Part shown: piece by piece, positions 1-8,438 of the stretch
Layout: the number at the start of each line of letters is the position of its first letter
How positions within the stretch are numbered: position 1 is the first letter of the stretch
From: Mycolicibacterium insubricum
GTDB taxonomy: Bacteria; Actinomycetota; Actinomycetes; Mycobacteriales; Mycobacteriaceae
Length of the DNA stretch: 64,000 nucleotides
Assembly (NCBI RefSeq): GCF_010731615.1
Contig: NZ_AP022618.1
Coordinates: 2,356,001-2,420,000, forward strand
Direction of reading: 5' to 3'
The notes under the pieces: model-generated
Told to the model about the DNA's origin: nothing
Databases searched by the model: none
What the model saw: the letters and a program-made list of their open reading frames with translations, nothing else
Position numbers and translations under genes: made by a program

Positions 1-194
1 CGGTTGTCACACTTCACCGATCAGCGGCGGTGGAGATCCTGGCGTCCGCGCTGGACGCCAGTAAGCCTGTGGCGAAAAATCGCCGGCATTGTCAAGCGGT
101 TAGTGCAACATCGCTGCTCTCGTGGTGATCAAGGGCCGGTGATTGGGCATACGCTGGGCGCGTGCAAGGGCGGCGGCAAGGGAGTCATCACTTG

Positions 195-398
195 ATGGCC
201 GAGCACCCGTACGCGTGTCTTGGGGTGCCCGATGCTGAGGAACGTGCACGGCGCAACGCCGAGATGCTCCGCGGTGGCGAGGAGTCTGGCTTCTACGACG
301 AGTCCAGCCGCACCAGCCTCTGGCCCGATGACTTCAAGGACTGGGAGCCGGCCGTCGGTTCCGCGCCTCCCCTGGCACCCGGCAAGCGGCCTTTCTGA
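195..398 (+). CDS. Small hypothetical protein (67 aa)
   Basis: I do not recognise this protein. The ATG is preceded by an AAGGGAG-like ribosome binding site about ten bases upstream, and the frame has even, hydrophilic, charged composition (a run rich in Glu and Arg after residue 10, then a Ser/Asp/Trp stretch and a Pro/Ala-rich tail). No membrane segment, signal peptide or catalytic motif is visible. It lies immediately before the IS30 transposase, which points toward it, and the left flank of the window gives no context. It may be an accessory or phage-type small protein, or a chance frame in high-GC DNA. Confidence 0.35.
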   Translation: MAEHPYACLGVPDAEERARRNAEMLRGGEESGFYDESSRTSLWPDDFKDWEPAVGSAPPLAPGKRPF

Positions 399-440
399 GC
401 CACTCGCGGCGAGCCGTGGGTGGGCCTTGGTTGCCCGGGG

Positions 441-1634
441 TCAGGCGGCGTCGTTGAGCAGGGCGGCGAGCCGTTGGGCGGGGGTGTCGAGGTCGAGGGT
501 GGGCCGGGGTCGTTTGTTGAGGGTGTCCTGGACCCGCTTGAGGTCGGCCTTGGTGAATTTCGACAGGTCAGCGCCCTTTTCGAACCAGTGCCGCAGCAGT
601 CGGTTGGTGTTCTCGTTGCTGCCGCGCTGCCACGGTGAATGCGGATCGCAGAAGTAGACCGGGGCCTGCAGCTGCATGTCGATGTCGCGCCAGCGAGCCA
701 TCTCCGCGCCTCGGTCCCAGGTGATGGTGCGACGCAGATGCTGGGGCAGGTCGCTCATGGCCTCGATCATCGTCGTGGCCACTGACTCTGCGGTGTGGTC
801 GACCGGCAGGTGCAGCAGGATCGTGAACCGGGTGCTGCGCTCCACCAGCGTGCCGATCGCGCTGGCGCACTCCTTCCCCAGGATCAGATCACCTTCCCAA
901 TGCCCGGGTACCGCCCGGTCTTCGGCTTCGGCCGGGCGGTCGCGGATGGTGTACACATCGTGGAACTTGCCGCGGCGCTCCTGATGTCCCCGGGACTTGC
1001 GCGCGGCACGTTTAGTCGACAGGCACTTGTTCAGATCAGCGCGCAGCTGGCCCCGTCCCTGCACGTAGAGGCACTGGTAGATCGTTTCGTGGCTCACCTG
1101 CGCCAGCTTGTCATCCGGGTGGTCGCGGGCCAACACATCGGCGATCAGCTTCGGACTCCACCCGTCGTCCATCCAGTTTTCGATCTGGGCGCACAATGCG
1201 CGGTCTTGAAGCTTGAATTCCTTGGGCCGCTTGGCTTTCAGGGCAGCACGAGAATGTGCCATCCCAGCGTGGTAATCGCCGTCGGCGTTGCGGTTGCGCT
1301 GTACCTCGCGCCACACGACGCTACGGTCACGGCCGATCTTCTCAGCAATCTCCTGATACGTCTGCCCAGCGTCGCGGCCGCGCATGATCGCGATGCGCTC
1401 ATCGAGGCTGAGTCGATGCCCATACCCACCTGGCCTGTCAGGATCACCAGGCTCAGCCAGACCCGTGGCCGAACCCGTTCCGCATCGCAAGGGCATCGAC
1501 CCAGCTTCATCCCACCACCTCCAACCGGTCTGGATTGACACGCCAACCTGGTACCCGGCCTCACGAAGCGTCGCGCCCAGGCACACCCGATCGAAAAACT
1601 CTCGCCGCATCGCACGCGGATAAGCCGGAGTCAT
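441..1634 (-). mobile_element. IS30-family insertion sequence (core; ends not resolved)
   Basis: The region is defined by a complete IS30-type transposase gene. The extent given is the transposase only. I compared the flanks 400-441 and 1634-1702 and could not find a convincing pair of terminal inverted repeats or a target duplication, so the real ends are probably somewhat outside. The right side runs to within about 70 bp of the aftC stop codon, so aftC itself is not interrupted. On the left side the element borders a small unknown ORF. No second copy is present in the window. Confidence 0.75.
441..1634 (-). CDS. IS30-family transposase
   Basis: DDE transposase of 397 aa, full length for IS30. 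Seen: an N-terminal region with helix-turn-helix character around residues 75-112 (LSLDERIAIMRG, then TYQEIAEKIGRDRSVVWREV), and the RNase H-like catalytic core with D249 (GHWEGDLI), D307 (TWDRGAEM) and E341 in SPWQRGSNENTNR, the classic IS30 DDE signature. The chosen ATG at 1634 gives MTPAYPRAMRREFF; the open frame continues upstream but the extra 46 residues run into the element's flank and look non-coding. All catalytic residues are present, so the enzyme could be active. It would bind the element's terminal repeats and catalyse copy-out transposition, as known for the family. Confidence 0.92.
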   Translation of the reverse strand: MTPAYPRAMRREFFDRVCLGATLREAGYQVGVSIQTGWRWWDEAGSMPLRCGTGSATGLAEPGDPDRPGGYGHRLSLDERIAIMRGRDAGQTYQEIAEKIGRDRSVVWREVQRNRNADGDYHAGMAHSRAALKAKRPKEFKLQDRALCAQIENWMDDGWSPKLIADVLARDHPDDKLAQVSHETIYQCLYVQGRGQLRADLNKCLSTKRAARKSRGHQERRGKFHDVYTIRDRPAEAEDRAVPGHWEGDLILGKECASAIGTLVERSTRFTILLHLPVDHTAESVATTMIEAMSDLPQHLRRTITWDRGAEMARWRDIDMQLQAPVYFCDPHSPWQRGSNENTNRLLRHWFEKGADLSKFTKADLKRVQDTLNKRPRPTLDLDTPAQRLAALLNDAA

Positions 1635-1702
1635 ACGCAACCTTCCTGAACAGGGACGTTGCAATGACCATATGAATCTAAGGCCGGAAAATCGCCCTGG
1701 GC

Positions 1703-3040
1703 TTACTGACGGGGGGAAGTTGAGGGCGTGTTCTCTGGTACGTCCGCATCCTCGGGAGGGGCCGTCATCCACGGCGGGTCGATACCGTCATCGAGCCGGC
1801 CGGCCTCCTTGGCGTCCAGATACCGGAAGAACAGGACGCAGAACACCACCACCATCAGCAGCGACCAGCCGTAGGTGATCTTCATATACTCCAAGAACCG
1901 GCCCGTGGTCGGCCAGCGCCACATCAGCCAGCGATCCATCGTCATGAAGCCGTACACCGCCAACCACGAGGGCCAGTTGCGCAGCACCGAATTCGGCAGC
2001 ACCACTGTCATCAGGAACGGGAACAGCATCATCGAGTAGTAGCCCTGCGCCAGCGACAACACCAGCCACGACGTGGTCAGCAGCACCCCCGACGAGGTCA
2101 GCATCCAGAAGCGCTGATCACGCTCGCGGTAATACCGATACAGCAGCCACAGACTGACCGCGCCCAGCACGACGAACAGCAGCCGCAGCCCCAGCAGCAT
2201 CGCGTGCGGCAAGCCGTAGTAGATGCCGTTGCCGGTGATCGACGAGTTGAAATAGTCCCGCGTCTGGAAGATGTAGGGCACGGTGTTGTGGACGAAGCCC
2301 ATCGGGTCCGCCGACAGCGGCCATGCCACCGCGTTGAACACCACCGGCACCCCCAACGCCGCGACCAGAGGCCGCCACTGCCGGTTGAGCAACGGCAGCA
2401 GCAGCAACACGATCAGAACCGGCTTGAGCACCAACGTCAGACCGATCGCGACACCGGCCAGCCACTGGCCGCGGTTGGTGCCCCGCAGCAACCAGGTGAA
2501 GAACAGCACCTCGGCCAGCAGCACACAGCCGTTGACGTTGGTGAACACCAGGGTGTTGGTCACCGATTCGGTGCAAAACATAGCCAGCAGCAGCGCCGGC
2601 AGTGCCACCGAACTCAGCCGGAATCCGAAGAGTCGCACCAGCACACACGCCGCGACGATGATCGCGACGGTATTGATGGCGATGAACCAGTTGCGCGACG
2701 CGAACTCCGGCAGGAAGCCGAACGGGGCCAGCAGCAGCGTTCCGCCCGGCGGATACAGGTAGTGCGGGTCGACGTAGTTGAAGTGCTCGTTGTAGATGAC
2801 GATGCTGCGTCGGAAATTCGACACCGCCCGGTACACCGGGGCGAAGTCATTGGTCACCGCGCCCCAGGTGGACAGCACGTAGGCGCGGTGGATGATCGAC
2901 ATGATGGCAAGCGGCCAGAGCGCCAAGCGCACCACGCTCGCGGTGTCCATCGGGGTGGTGCGCGGCCGGAACGGGGCCAACAGGGTTCTTCGCACCGACA
3001 TGGGTTTCGAATCGGCAGCCGTCACGTCCGCACCGTACAC
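1703..3040 (-). CDS. aftC: Arabinofuranan 3-O-arabinosyltransferase AftC (GT-C fold)
   Basis: Polytopic membrane glycosyltransferase of 445 aa that in mycobacteria adds branching alpha-1,3-arabinofuranose to arabinogalactan and lipoarabinomannan, using decaprenyl-phosphoryl-arabinose on the outer side of the membrane. Seen: about ten hydrophobic segments, a first extracytoplasmic loop with acidic TNDFAPVY (Asp65, the GT-C type catalytic aspartate position), the diagnostic NYVDPHYLYPPGGTLL stretch, and a hydrophilic tail. The start is GTG at 3040 (V-Y-G-A-D-V-T-A-A-D), the conserved start in relatives. It follows the inactive-looking hydrolase and RibD genes on the same strand with about 20 bp spacing, so it is probably co-transcribed with them. 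Its 3' end is next to an IS30 element but the frame is complete. Confidence 0.93.
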   Translation of the reverse strand: MYGADVTAADSKPMSVRRTLLAPFRPRTTPMDTASVVRLALWPLAIMSIIHRAYVLSTWGAVTNDFAPVYRAVSNFRRSIVIYNEHFNYVDPHYLYPPGGTLLLAPFGFLPEFASRNWFIAINTVAIIVAACVLVRLFGFRLSSVALPALLLAMFCTESVTNTLVFTNVNGCVLLAEVLFFTWLLRGTNRGQWLAGVAIGLTLVLKPVLIVLLLLPLLNRQWRPLVAALGVPVVFNAVAWPLSADPMGFVHNTVPYIFQTRDYFNSSITGNGIYYGLPHAMLLGLRLLFVVLGAVSLWLLYRYYRERDQRFWMLTSSGVLLTTSWLVLSLAQGYYSMMLFPFLMTVVLPNSVLRNWPSWLAVYGFMTMDRWLMWRWPTTGRFLEYMKITYGWSLLMVVVFCVLFFRYLDAKEAGRLDDGIDPPWMTAPPEDADVPENTPSTSPRQ

Positions 3041-3061
3041 CGCGGCGCGGGCGGGCCCGTG

Positions 3062-4615
3062 TCAGGCGGGGCAGAACGTGTCGGTGTCGGGCAGCTTCCC
3101 GTCACCGATGTAGCTCAGCGCCGAATTCATGGCGCAGCCCGAGTTCACGATGGCGCCATTGCCGATGCCCTGCCACATCACCCGTCGGTTGCCGGCGCCG
3201 GCGTTGATCACCGCCGCCGCGGTGGCGGCCACCCCGTCGGATCCGATGACCGGGTTGTTGGCCACCCCCAGCAGCAGTACGTCGACCTTGAGTTCCTTGG
3301 GCTCCTCGGGCACCGAACCGCTGGGCCAGTTCAGGCACTTGACCAGGTCGAGAGCGGTGACGGCACCGGTCTGCGGATACTTCTTGCCCCAGGCGACGAC
3401 GAGCTCGCGGACCCGGTCGGGCGTCGGGCGGTTCAGTGCGTCCGAGCAACGGTTGATGAACGCCCCGTCGTCGGAGCGGGCCTCGGCGGCCTGCACCAGG
3501 GCATCCAGCCCTCCGGGGTCACCGTTGCGGGCGGCGGCCAGGGCGTTGGCCAGCCGGACGGTGTTCTCCGGACCGGTGCCCACCGGGTAGCCCAGCGCGT
3601 CGACGATCGCGCTGACCAGTGCGGCCGCGGACACGCCGCCCGGGCCGCGGCCGTGCTGCGCGTCGGTGATCAGCGCGCTGACGGCGCCCTTCGGGTCCGG
3701 TCCCAGGGCGCAGTTGACGGCCGCGCACTGGGTGGCGAATGCATTGATGGAGGCCTGGGCACCCGCGGCGGACTGCTCGGCGGCGGCCTCGGCGCTGATC
3801 GCCAGCGGCAGCGGCGAGTCGAGCACCAGCCGGGCCACCTTGTCCGGATGCGCGGAGGCGTAGCTGAGCGCCACCTGGGCCCCGTTGCCGACGCCGATCA
3901 GCGCCAGCGCCGGAACATCCCAGGTGCTGCGCAGCTTCTCCAGGTCTTCGGCGGCGTGGGCGTTGTTGTACGCCGAATCTCCGGGGGAGATGGTGTCGGT
4001 GCAGTTGGTGGTGGCGGTCATGGTGACGGCGCCGAGCTTGGCCACCGGGTCGTCGCCGGACTCGAACTGGGCCTGGTCGAACATCTCGGCGCGCTCGAAC
4101 GGATCCCGGCAGGTCACCGCCTGGGACCGGCCGGTGCCGCGACGGTCGAGGGCGACCACCGGATGGCTCTTGAGGATGTCGGTGCCGCTGCGGGTCAGCC
4201 ATACCGGCAGCTGTTCGGAACTGGGCAGATCCGAGCCGGTGGTGAACACGACCGGGCCGGCGTCAGCGGGGGTCTGGGCCGATCGGGCGCGCACCGCACC
4301 CATGGTGATCTGGCCCTTGGTGCCGTTGATCGGGTCCAGTGGCGCCTCGAAGGTGGCGCACTCCAGGGTGACGCCGGCCGGAGCCCCGGTGACGGTCGGG
4401 CCGGTGCACGGGCCCCAGGACAAATCGTTGTTGGGCGGGGTGATCCCCGGGGGGCCCGGCGGGGGAGTGTCGGTGTGCTGGACCTGGGCACCATGGCCGC
4501 CGGAGTCGGTGGCGTATTCCGGCGCGACGGTCAGCCCGGGGGCGCACGCGGTGGCCAGCAGTACCGCGGCGAACACGGCGGGCGGGAGGACGGCCCGTCG
4601 GGCGCGGCGACTCAT
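3062..4615 (-). CDS. Alpha/beta-hydrolase-fold lipoprotein of the TAP/secreted protease type, catalytic triad absent
   Basis: 517-aa exported lipoprotein homologous to the mycobacterial secreted protease family of the aftC locus. Seen: signal peptide with lipobox LLATAC (Cys24), a Pro-rich linker, the hydrolase motif DRRGTGRS (158-164) and a C-terminal TAP-like domain with paired cysteines. The nucleophile elbow reads GVGNG (241-245), so Gly243 sits where serine is expected. The usual acid position is ANNPV (Asn454) and the usual histidine position is GIGNG (Asn486). All three triad residues are therefore replaced. Inference: a cell-wall-tethered pseudoenzyme, perhaps binding peptides or glycans, rather than a protease. 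It lies between ribD-like and aftC on the same strand, with 31 and 21 bp gaps. Confidence 0.85.
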   Translation of the reverse strand: MSRRARRAVLPPAVFAAVLLATACAPGLTVAPEYATDSGGHGAQVQHTDTPPPGPPGITPPNNDLSWGPCTGPTVTGAPAGVTLECATFEAPLDPINGTKGQITMGAVRARSAQTPADAGPVVFTTGSDLPSSEQLPVWLTRSGTDILKSHPVVALDRRGTGRSQAVTCRDPFERAEMFDQAQFESGDDPVAKLGAVTMTATTNCTDTISPGDSAYNNAHAAEDLEKLRSTWDVPALALIGVGNGAQVALSYASAHPDKVARLVLDSPLPLAISAEAAAEQSAAGAQASINAFATQCAAVNCALGPDPKGAVSALITDAQHGRGPGGVSAAALVSAIVDALGYPVGTGPENTVRLANALAAARNGDPGGLDALVQAAEARSDDGAFINRCSDALNRPTPDRVRELVVAWGKKYPQTGAVTALDLVKCLNWPSGSVPEEPKELKVDVLLLGVANNPVIGSDGVAATAAAVINAGAGNRRVMWQGIGNGAIVNSGCAMNSALSYIGDGKLPDTDTFCPA

Positions 4616-4646
4616 GCTGCCAGCCTAGCGAGGGTGTCGCAGACCC

Positions 4647-5417
4647 TCATGCACGTACATAGCGGGTGTAGAGGTAGCCGGCGTCGTCGGCGATCAGGTG
4701 AGCCCGGGTGTAGCCGGCGTCGATCTGGCCGGGACCGGTGGCGATGCGCCGGGCCGAGCCGCCGACCAGCGTCGGCGCGATCGTCAGGCACAGTTCGTCG
4801 AGCCGGTCGGATTCGATGAACGCCGCATGCAGCGTCGGGCCGCCCTCGGTCAACACCCGCAGCAGGTCCTTGGCCGCGAGCCGGTCGAGCACCACCCCCA
4901 GGTCGACGGTTGCGGTGTCCCGGTCCGAGCAGGACAGCACGTCGGCGACTCCGGACAGTCGGCTGCGGGTGTCGACGGCGACGTCGGCGCTGGTCAACAC
5001 GATCGGGGTGACCTCGGAGGCGGTGAACACCTTCATGTCCCGGTCCAGCCGGCCACTCGCCGTGACGATCGCGATCGGCGGCAGCTCCGCCTGACCGCGC
5101 CGCTGCCGGGCGGCCCGGGCTGCCGCCGAGAGCACCGCGCCGCCGTAGTGCTCCATCCGGACGGTGCCCGCGCCGACGAGCACCACGTCGGCCAGTTCGC
5201 GCAGCACCTTGAACAGCGCCCGGTCTCCGGGGCCGGCGAGACCGCCGGAGACGCCGTCGAGGGTGGCGCCGCCATCGAGGCTGGTGATGAAGTTGGACCG
5301 CACCCAGCAGCGGGACAGCGGCTCGGGGTAGGCGTAGAGGTCCGGCAGTGCGTCGGGCGAGACGGTGTCGGTATCGCCGAGCAGTGTGAGTTTCGTCCCA
5401 GCGTCAGGTTCGGCCAC
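4647..5417 (-). CDS. ribD: RibD C-terminal-domain pyrimidine/dihydrofolate reductase-like protein
   Basis: 256-aa stand-alone RibD_C reductase domain (dihydrofolate-reductase fold, NADPH-dependent), without the deaminase domain of true bifunctional RibD. Seen: NFITSLDGGATLDG near the N-terminus, a central ELADVVLVGAGTVRMEHYGG strand-turn-strand, and LLRVLTEGGPTLHAAF, the NADPH-binding loop. In M. tuberculosis the equivalent gene (Rv2671) can provide dihydrofolate reductase activity and is linked to para-aminosalicylate resistance. GTG at 5417 is preferred because it gives the family length and does not run into the divergent zapE; longer frames upstream would overlap zapE. It heads the minus-strand set with the lipoprotein and aftC. 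Confidence 0.85.
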   Translation of the reverse strand: MAEPDAGTKLTLLGDTDTVSPDALPDLYAYPEPLSRCWVRSNFITSLDGGATLDGVSGGLAGPGDRALFKVLRELADVVLVGAGTVRMEHYGGAVLSAAARAARQRRGQAELPPIAIVTASGRLDRDMKVFTASEVTPIVLTSADVAVDTRSRLSGVADVLSCSDRDTATVDLGVVLDRLAAKDLLRVLTEGGPTLHAAFIESDRLDELCLTIAPTLVGGSARRIATGPGQIDAGYTRAHLIADDAGYLYTRYVRA

Positions 5418-5452
5418 AGGAAAGATTGCAGCACGTCGATACAGTTCTGGCC

Positions 5453-6490
5453 ATGCCCGCTCCCGCCCACCTGACAGATCGGCACCCCACGGTTTCCCCG
5501 GAGCGGCTGATAGCCGGGCTGGTTCCGCCGCCCACATTCGCCGATGTGAGCTTCGACAGCTACCGCCCGGATCCCGGCGAGCCGACCCAGGCCGCCGCCG
5601 TCGGGTTCTGCCGCCGGTTCTGTGAGGAGGCCGCCAAACAGCGCGAGGGCAAGCGCAAGATGTTCGGCAAGCGTGAGCCCGGCACCGGCGTCGGTCTGTA
5701 CCTCGACGGCGGGTTCGGCGTCGGTAAGACCCACCTGCTGGCGTCCATCTACTACACGCTGGCCGCCGGCCCGGCGCCCGCGGCGTTCGCGACGTTCGGC
5801 GAGCTCACCCAGCTGGCCGGGGTGTTCGGCTTCACCGAGTGCATCGACCTACTCGCCGACTACGCCGTGGTGTGCATCGACGAATTCGAGCTCGACGACC
5901 CGGGCAACACCACGCTGGTGTCCCGGATGCTGTCGCAACTGGTCGAGCGCGGGGTGTCGATCGCGGCGACGTCGAACACCCTGCCCGAGCAGCTCGGCGA
6001 GGGCCGCTTCGCCGCGCAGGACTTCATGCGGGAGATCAACACACTGTCGGCGATCTTCACCACCGTGCGCATCGAGGGCCCGGACTACCGGCACCGCGGA
6101 CTGCCGCCGGCGCCTGAACCGCTGAGCGACGACGAGGTGACCGCCCGCGCCGCCGCCGTCGACGCGGCGACGCTCGACGACTTCGACGCGCTGTGCGCGC
6201 ACCTGGCGACCATGCACCCGTCGCGCTACCTGGCGCTGATCGAAGGGGTGTCGGCGGTGTTCATCACCGGCGTGCACGCGCTGGACGACCAGAGCGTGGC
6301 GCTGCGGCTGGTGGCCCTCACCGACCGGCTCTATGACGCGGGCATTCCCGTGGTGGCGTCGGGGGAGAAGCTGGACACCATCTTCAGCCCGGAGATGCTG
6401 GCGGGCGGGTACCGCAAGAAGTATCTGCGCGCCACGTCGCGCTTGCTCGCCCTGACCGCCGCGGGGATGGAGCTGCCGGGGCCGGCATAG
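5453..6490 (+). CDS. zapE: ZapE/AFG1-like ATPase
   Basis: 345-aa P-loop ATPase. Seen: Walker A GGFGVGKTH (86-94), Walker B VVCIDEFE (139-146), and downstream a sensor-like TSNTLPEQLGEGRF motif typical of AFG1/ZapE proteins. The bacterial family member ZapE interacts with FtsZ and destabilises its polymers; the mitochondrial one (LACE1/AFG1) acts in protein quality control. Start at ATG 5453 (MPAPAHLTDRHP); the frame is open nine codons further upstream. It is divergent from ribD across about 35 bp, so the two share a compact promoter region. The stop is 7 bp from the convergent propeller gene. Confidence 0.9.
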   Translation: MPAPAHLTDRHPTVSPERLIAGLVPPPTFADVSFDSYRPDPGEPTQAAAVGFCRRFCEEAAKQREGKRKMFGKREPGTGVGLYLDGGFGVGKTHLLASIYYTLAAGPAPAAFATFGELTQLAGVFGFTECIDLLADYAVVCIDEFELDDPGNTTLVSRMLSQLVERGVSIAATSNTLPEQLGEGRFAAQDFMREINTLSAIFTTVRIEGPDYRHRGLPPAPEPLSDDEVTARAAAVDAATLDDFDALCAHLATMHPSRYLALIEGVSAVFITGVHALDDQSVALRLVALTDRLYDAGIPVVASGEKLDTIFSPEMLAGGYRKKYLRATSRLLALTAAGMELPGPA

Positions 6491-6497
6491 CGGGCGG

Positions 6498-7805
6498 TCA
6501 GCTTCCGGGGGTGCCGATGATGGTCAGGGTGCTCGACTTGTTGTTGGCCACGTAGATCCTGTGTTGGGCGGTATCGACGACGACGCCCAGCGGGTCGGTG
6601 GTGTCGATGGTCCGCAGGCTGCGCTGTTGGGCAGGCTGCACGATAGTGACGACGTTCGCGTACGGGTTGGTGGCGAACATCAGGCCGTATTCGGGGTCAT
6701 AGGCTTGGTAGAACAGGTCACGGGGAAGGTAGAAGTCGTTACCGGAACGGCCCGCGACGTCGACGACGCACATGTTGCTGCCGCTGAGGCCGATGGGATT
6801 TCCGGCCCCGTCGAAGATCATTGCGCTCAGTCCTCTGCAGTCGATCGGGAAGTCCGCGATTTCCTCTCCCGAGGTGGAGTCGAGCACCGTGAACGCGGTG
6901 TTGTACGAACCACTGCCGGTGGAATAGCTGTAGTAGGCGCGGTGACGCTCGCCATCGACGCCGATACCGTCGAATGAGGCGTCACCCGAGGTCGGCACGG
7001 TGAACAGCGGCTGCCGGGTGTTGGTGTCGACAACGGAGAGGGTATTGCCGGACCGTGGGACAACCCAAAGTTGATGATTGACGGCATCGACGACGAAGTC
7101 ATCCCAACGCCCGCTTGTCGCGATGGATCCAACGACGCTTCTGGTCTTCAGGTCGATAACGGCGATTTCCGTGGAATTCGCGCCGGTGGCATGGGTGACG
7201 AACAGTGATCCCGCTCCGGGATCGATGCCGACGGCTCCCAGGTCGCCTCCGACGGGGATCGTCGCAACGACGGACTGGGCGTTGACATCGACAACGGAGA
7301 TGGTCTTCTCGGAGTCGTCGTATCCGGTCCCTGTCGCGCCGGAAACGGTGTACACCAACCCGGTGCCCGGGTCGTACACGACCCCGTGCGGGCGCTTGCC
7401 GACCGGGATCACGGCGAGCACCTGCAACCCATTGGCGAAATCGGTGATCCGCTTGGCTTCCCGCTCTGCGGTGTAATTCCGCCAGAACGCGATGCCGCCG
7501 GCCGCCAGCGCGATGACCACCACGACGGCGGCGCCGGCGATCAGCCGTTTCTTCAGCTTGGGTGAAAGCGGCTTGCGTTCCTTGGGCTTTCGCGGTGGGC
7601 GGGGAGGCGGGCCGTACATCGGCGGCCCGAACGGTGGCTGCCCGAACGGGGGTTGCCCGTACGCCCCGGGTGGTCCGTAGCCGGGAGGTGCCTGGTATCC
7701 GGGTTGCGAGTAGCCCGGGTACTGGCCCTCGGGATAGCGGGCGGGCGGCGGGTAGCCGCCGGGTCCGGGTGGTTGTGGCCCGTAGCCGTACGGCGTGCCC
7801 GTCAT
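6498..7805 (-). CDS. Membrane-anchored YncE-like beta-propeller protein
   Basis: 435 aa. Seen: a cytoplasmic N-terminal tail very rich in Pro, Gly and Tyr (residues 1-80), a basic patch KPKERKPLSPKLKKR, one transmembrane helix (about 88-107), then an extracytoplasmic domain of repeated units with motifs such as TISVVDVNAQSVVATIPVGGD, NTLSVVDTNTRQPLFTV and SLRTIDTTDPLGVVVD, each consistent with a blade of a YncE/lactonase-like seven-bladed propeller. Catalysis is not predicted; the fold usually binds ligands or proteins. The Pro/Gly/Tyr-rich tail plus single helix is common in mycobacterial envelope proteins. It follows the GNAT gene on the same strand after 45 bp. Confidence 0.8.
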   Translation of the reverse strand: MTGTPYGYGPQPPGPGGYPPPARYPEGQYPGYSQPGYQAPPGYGPPGAYGQPPFGQPPFGPPMYGPPPRPPRKPKERKPLSPKLKKRLIAGAAVVVVIALAAGGIAFWRNYTAEREAKRITDFANGLQVLAVIPVGKRPHGVVYDPGTGLVYTVSGATGTGYDDSEKTISVVDVNAQSVVATIPVGGDLGAVGIDPGAGSLFVTHATGANSTEIAVIDLKTRSVVGSIATSGRWDDFVVDAVNHQLWVVPRSGNTLSVVDTNTRQPLFTVPTSGDASFDGIGVDGERHRAYYSYSTGSGSYNTAFTVLDSTSGEEIADFPIDCRGLSAMIFDGAGNPIGLSGSNMCVVDVAGRSGNDFYLPRDLFYQAYDPEYGLMFATNPYANVVTIVQPAQQRSLRTIDTTDPLGVVVDTAQHRIYVANNKSSTLTIIGTPGS

Positions 7806-7850
7806 CTCGTATTCCCCCTGAAAACTCCGGCCGCCGAAATTCCCGACCGG

Positions 7851-8438
7851 TCACCGGACTTGCTGCTCGTACCCTACCGATCGCCGCGCGCGAGATCCGA
7901 GCGGTCGGGCCAGCACGAAGTCCTGCTCGACGTGCCCGCCGAGGGCAAAGGTGCGGGTGCCGCAGACGGTGAAGCCGCTCTTGCGGTAGAACGCCTGCGC
8001 GCGGGCGTTGCGCTGATTGACCCCGAGCCAGACGGAGGCCAACCCGTCGTAGCGGGCGGCGTCGATCGCGGCTGCCATCAGCGCCGTGGCCACCCCGGAA
8101 CCGTGCGCGTCGGCGCGCACGTACATCTTCGACAGTTCCATCGTCGGCCGTCCGGGAACCGACTGTGCCACAACCGGATCGGTGGGCTCGCCGCGGATCA
8201 GCATGGTGTATCCGAGGATTCGGTCACCGGAGCGGGCGGCCAGCACGGTGCAGTCGGCATCGGCCAGATAGCCGGCGAAGTGCTCGGCGCCGAGGTGGGT
8301 GGCGATGTACCCGGCGACGTCGTCGTCGGGAACCGTTGGGGGACAGGCCAACGGGAACGTCTCAGCGGCCAGTTCGGCCAGCGCCGCCACGTCGTCGATC
8401 CCGGCGGGGCCGACGGTCACCGGGCCTACAGATCCCAC
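7851..8438 (-). CDS. GNAT-family N-acetyltransferase
   Basis: 195 aa. Seen: GNAT fold with the acetyl-CoA binding segment V-R-A-D-A-H-G-S-G-V-A-T-A-L (a Q/RxxGxG/A-type loop), preceded by strand ELSKMYV and followed by SVWLGVNQRNARAQAFYRKS, the typical N-x-x-A-x-x-F/L-Y motif near the C-terminus. The substrate is not predictable. The start overlaps the end of the upstream MPT63-like gene by 13 bp, suggesting translational coupling. In M. tuberculosis the same acetyltransferase (Rv2669) lies between the zapE homologue and the exported protein Rv2668, which supports orthology. Confidence 0.85.
   Translation of the reverse strand: MGSVGPVTVGPAGIDDVAALAELAAETFPLACPPTVPDDDVAGYIATHLGAEHFAGYLADADCTVLAARSGDRILGYTMLIRGEPTDPVVAQSVPGRPTMELSKMYVRADAHGSGVATALMAAAIDAARYDGLASVWLGVNQRNARAQAFYRKSGFTVCGTRTFALGGHVEQDFVLARPLGSRARRSVGYEQQVR

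Noticed and set aside
3..128. Possible 3' end of a gene running into the window's left edge, plus strand
   Set aside because: About 40 codons with a fairly protein-like sequence, but too short and edge-truncated to support.
400..1702. Terminal inverted repeats of the IS30 element
   Set aside because: Short matches in the flanks are no better than chance by eye; ends left undefined.
2204..4819. Very long plus-strand open frame opposite aftC and the lipoprotein
   Set aside because: Arg/Gly/His/Gln-rich composition with no domain; it is the antisense of two clear genes in GC-rich DNA.
5418..5537. Longer N-terminus for the RibD-like protein (start at 5537)
   Set aside because: It would overlap the divergent zapE coding region by about 85 bp and add residues not seen in the domain.
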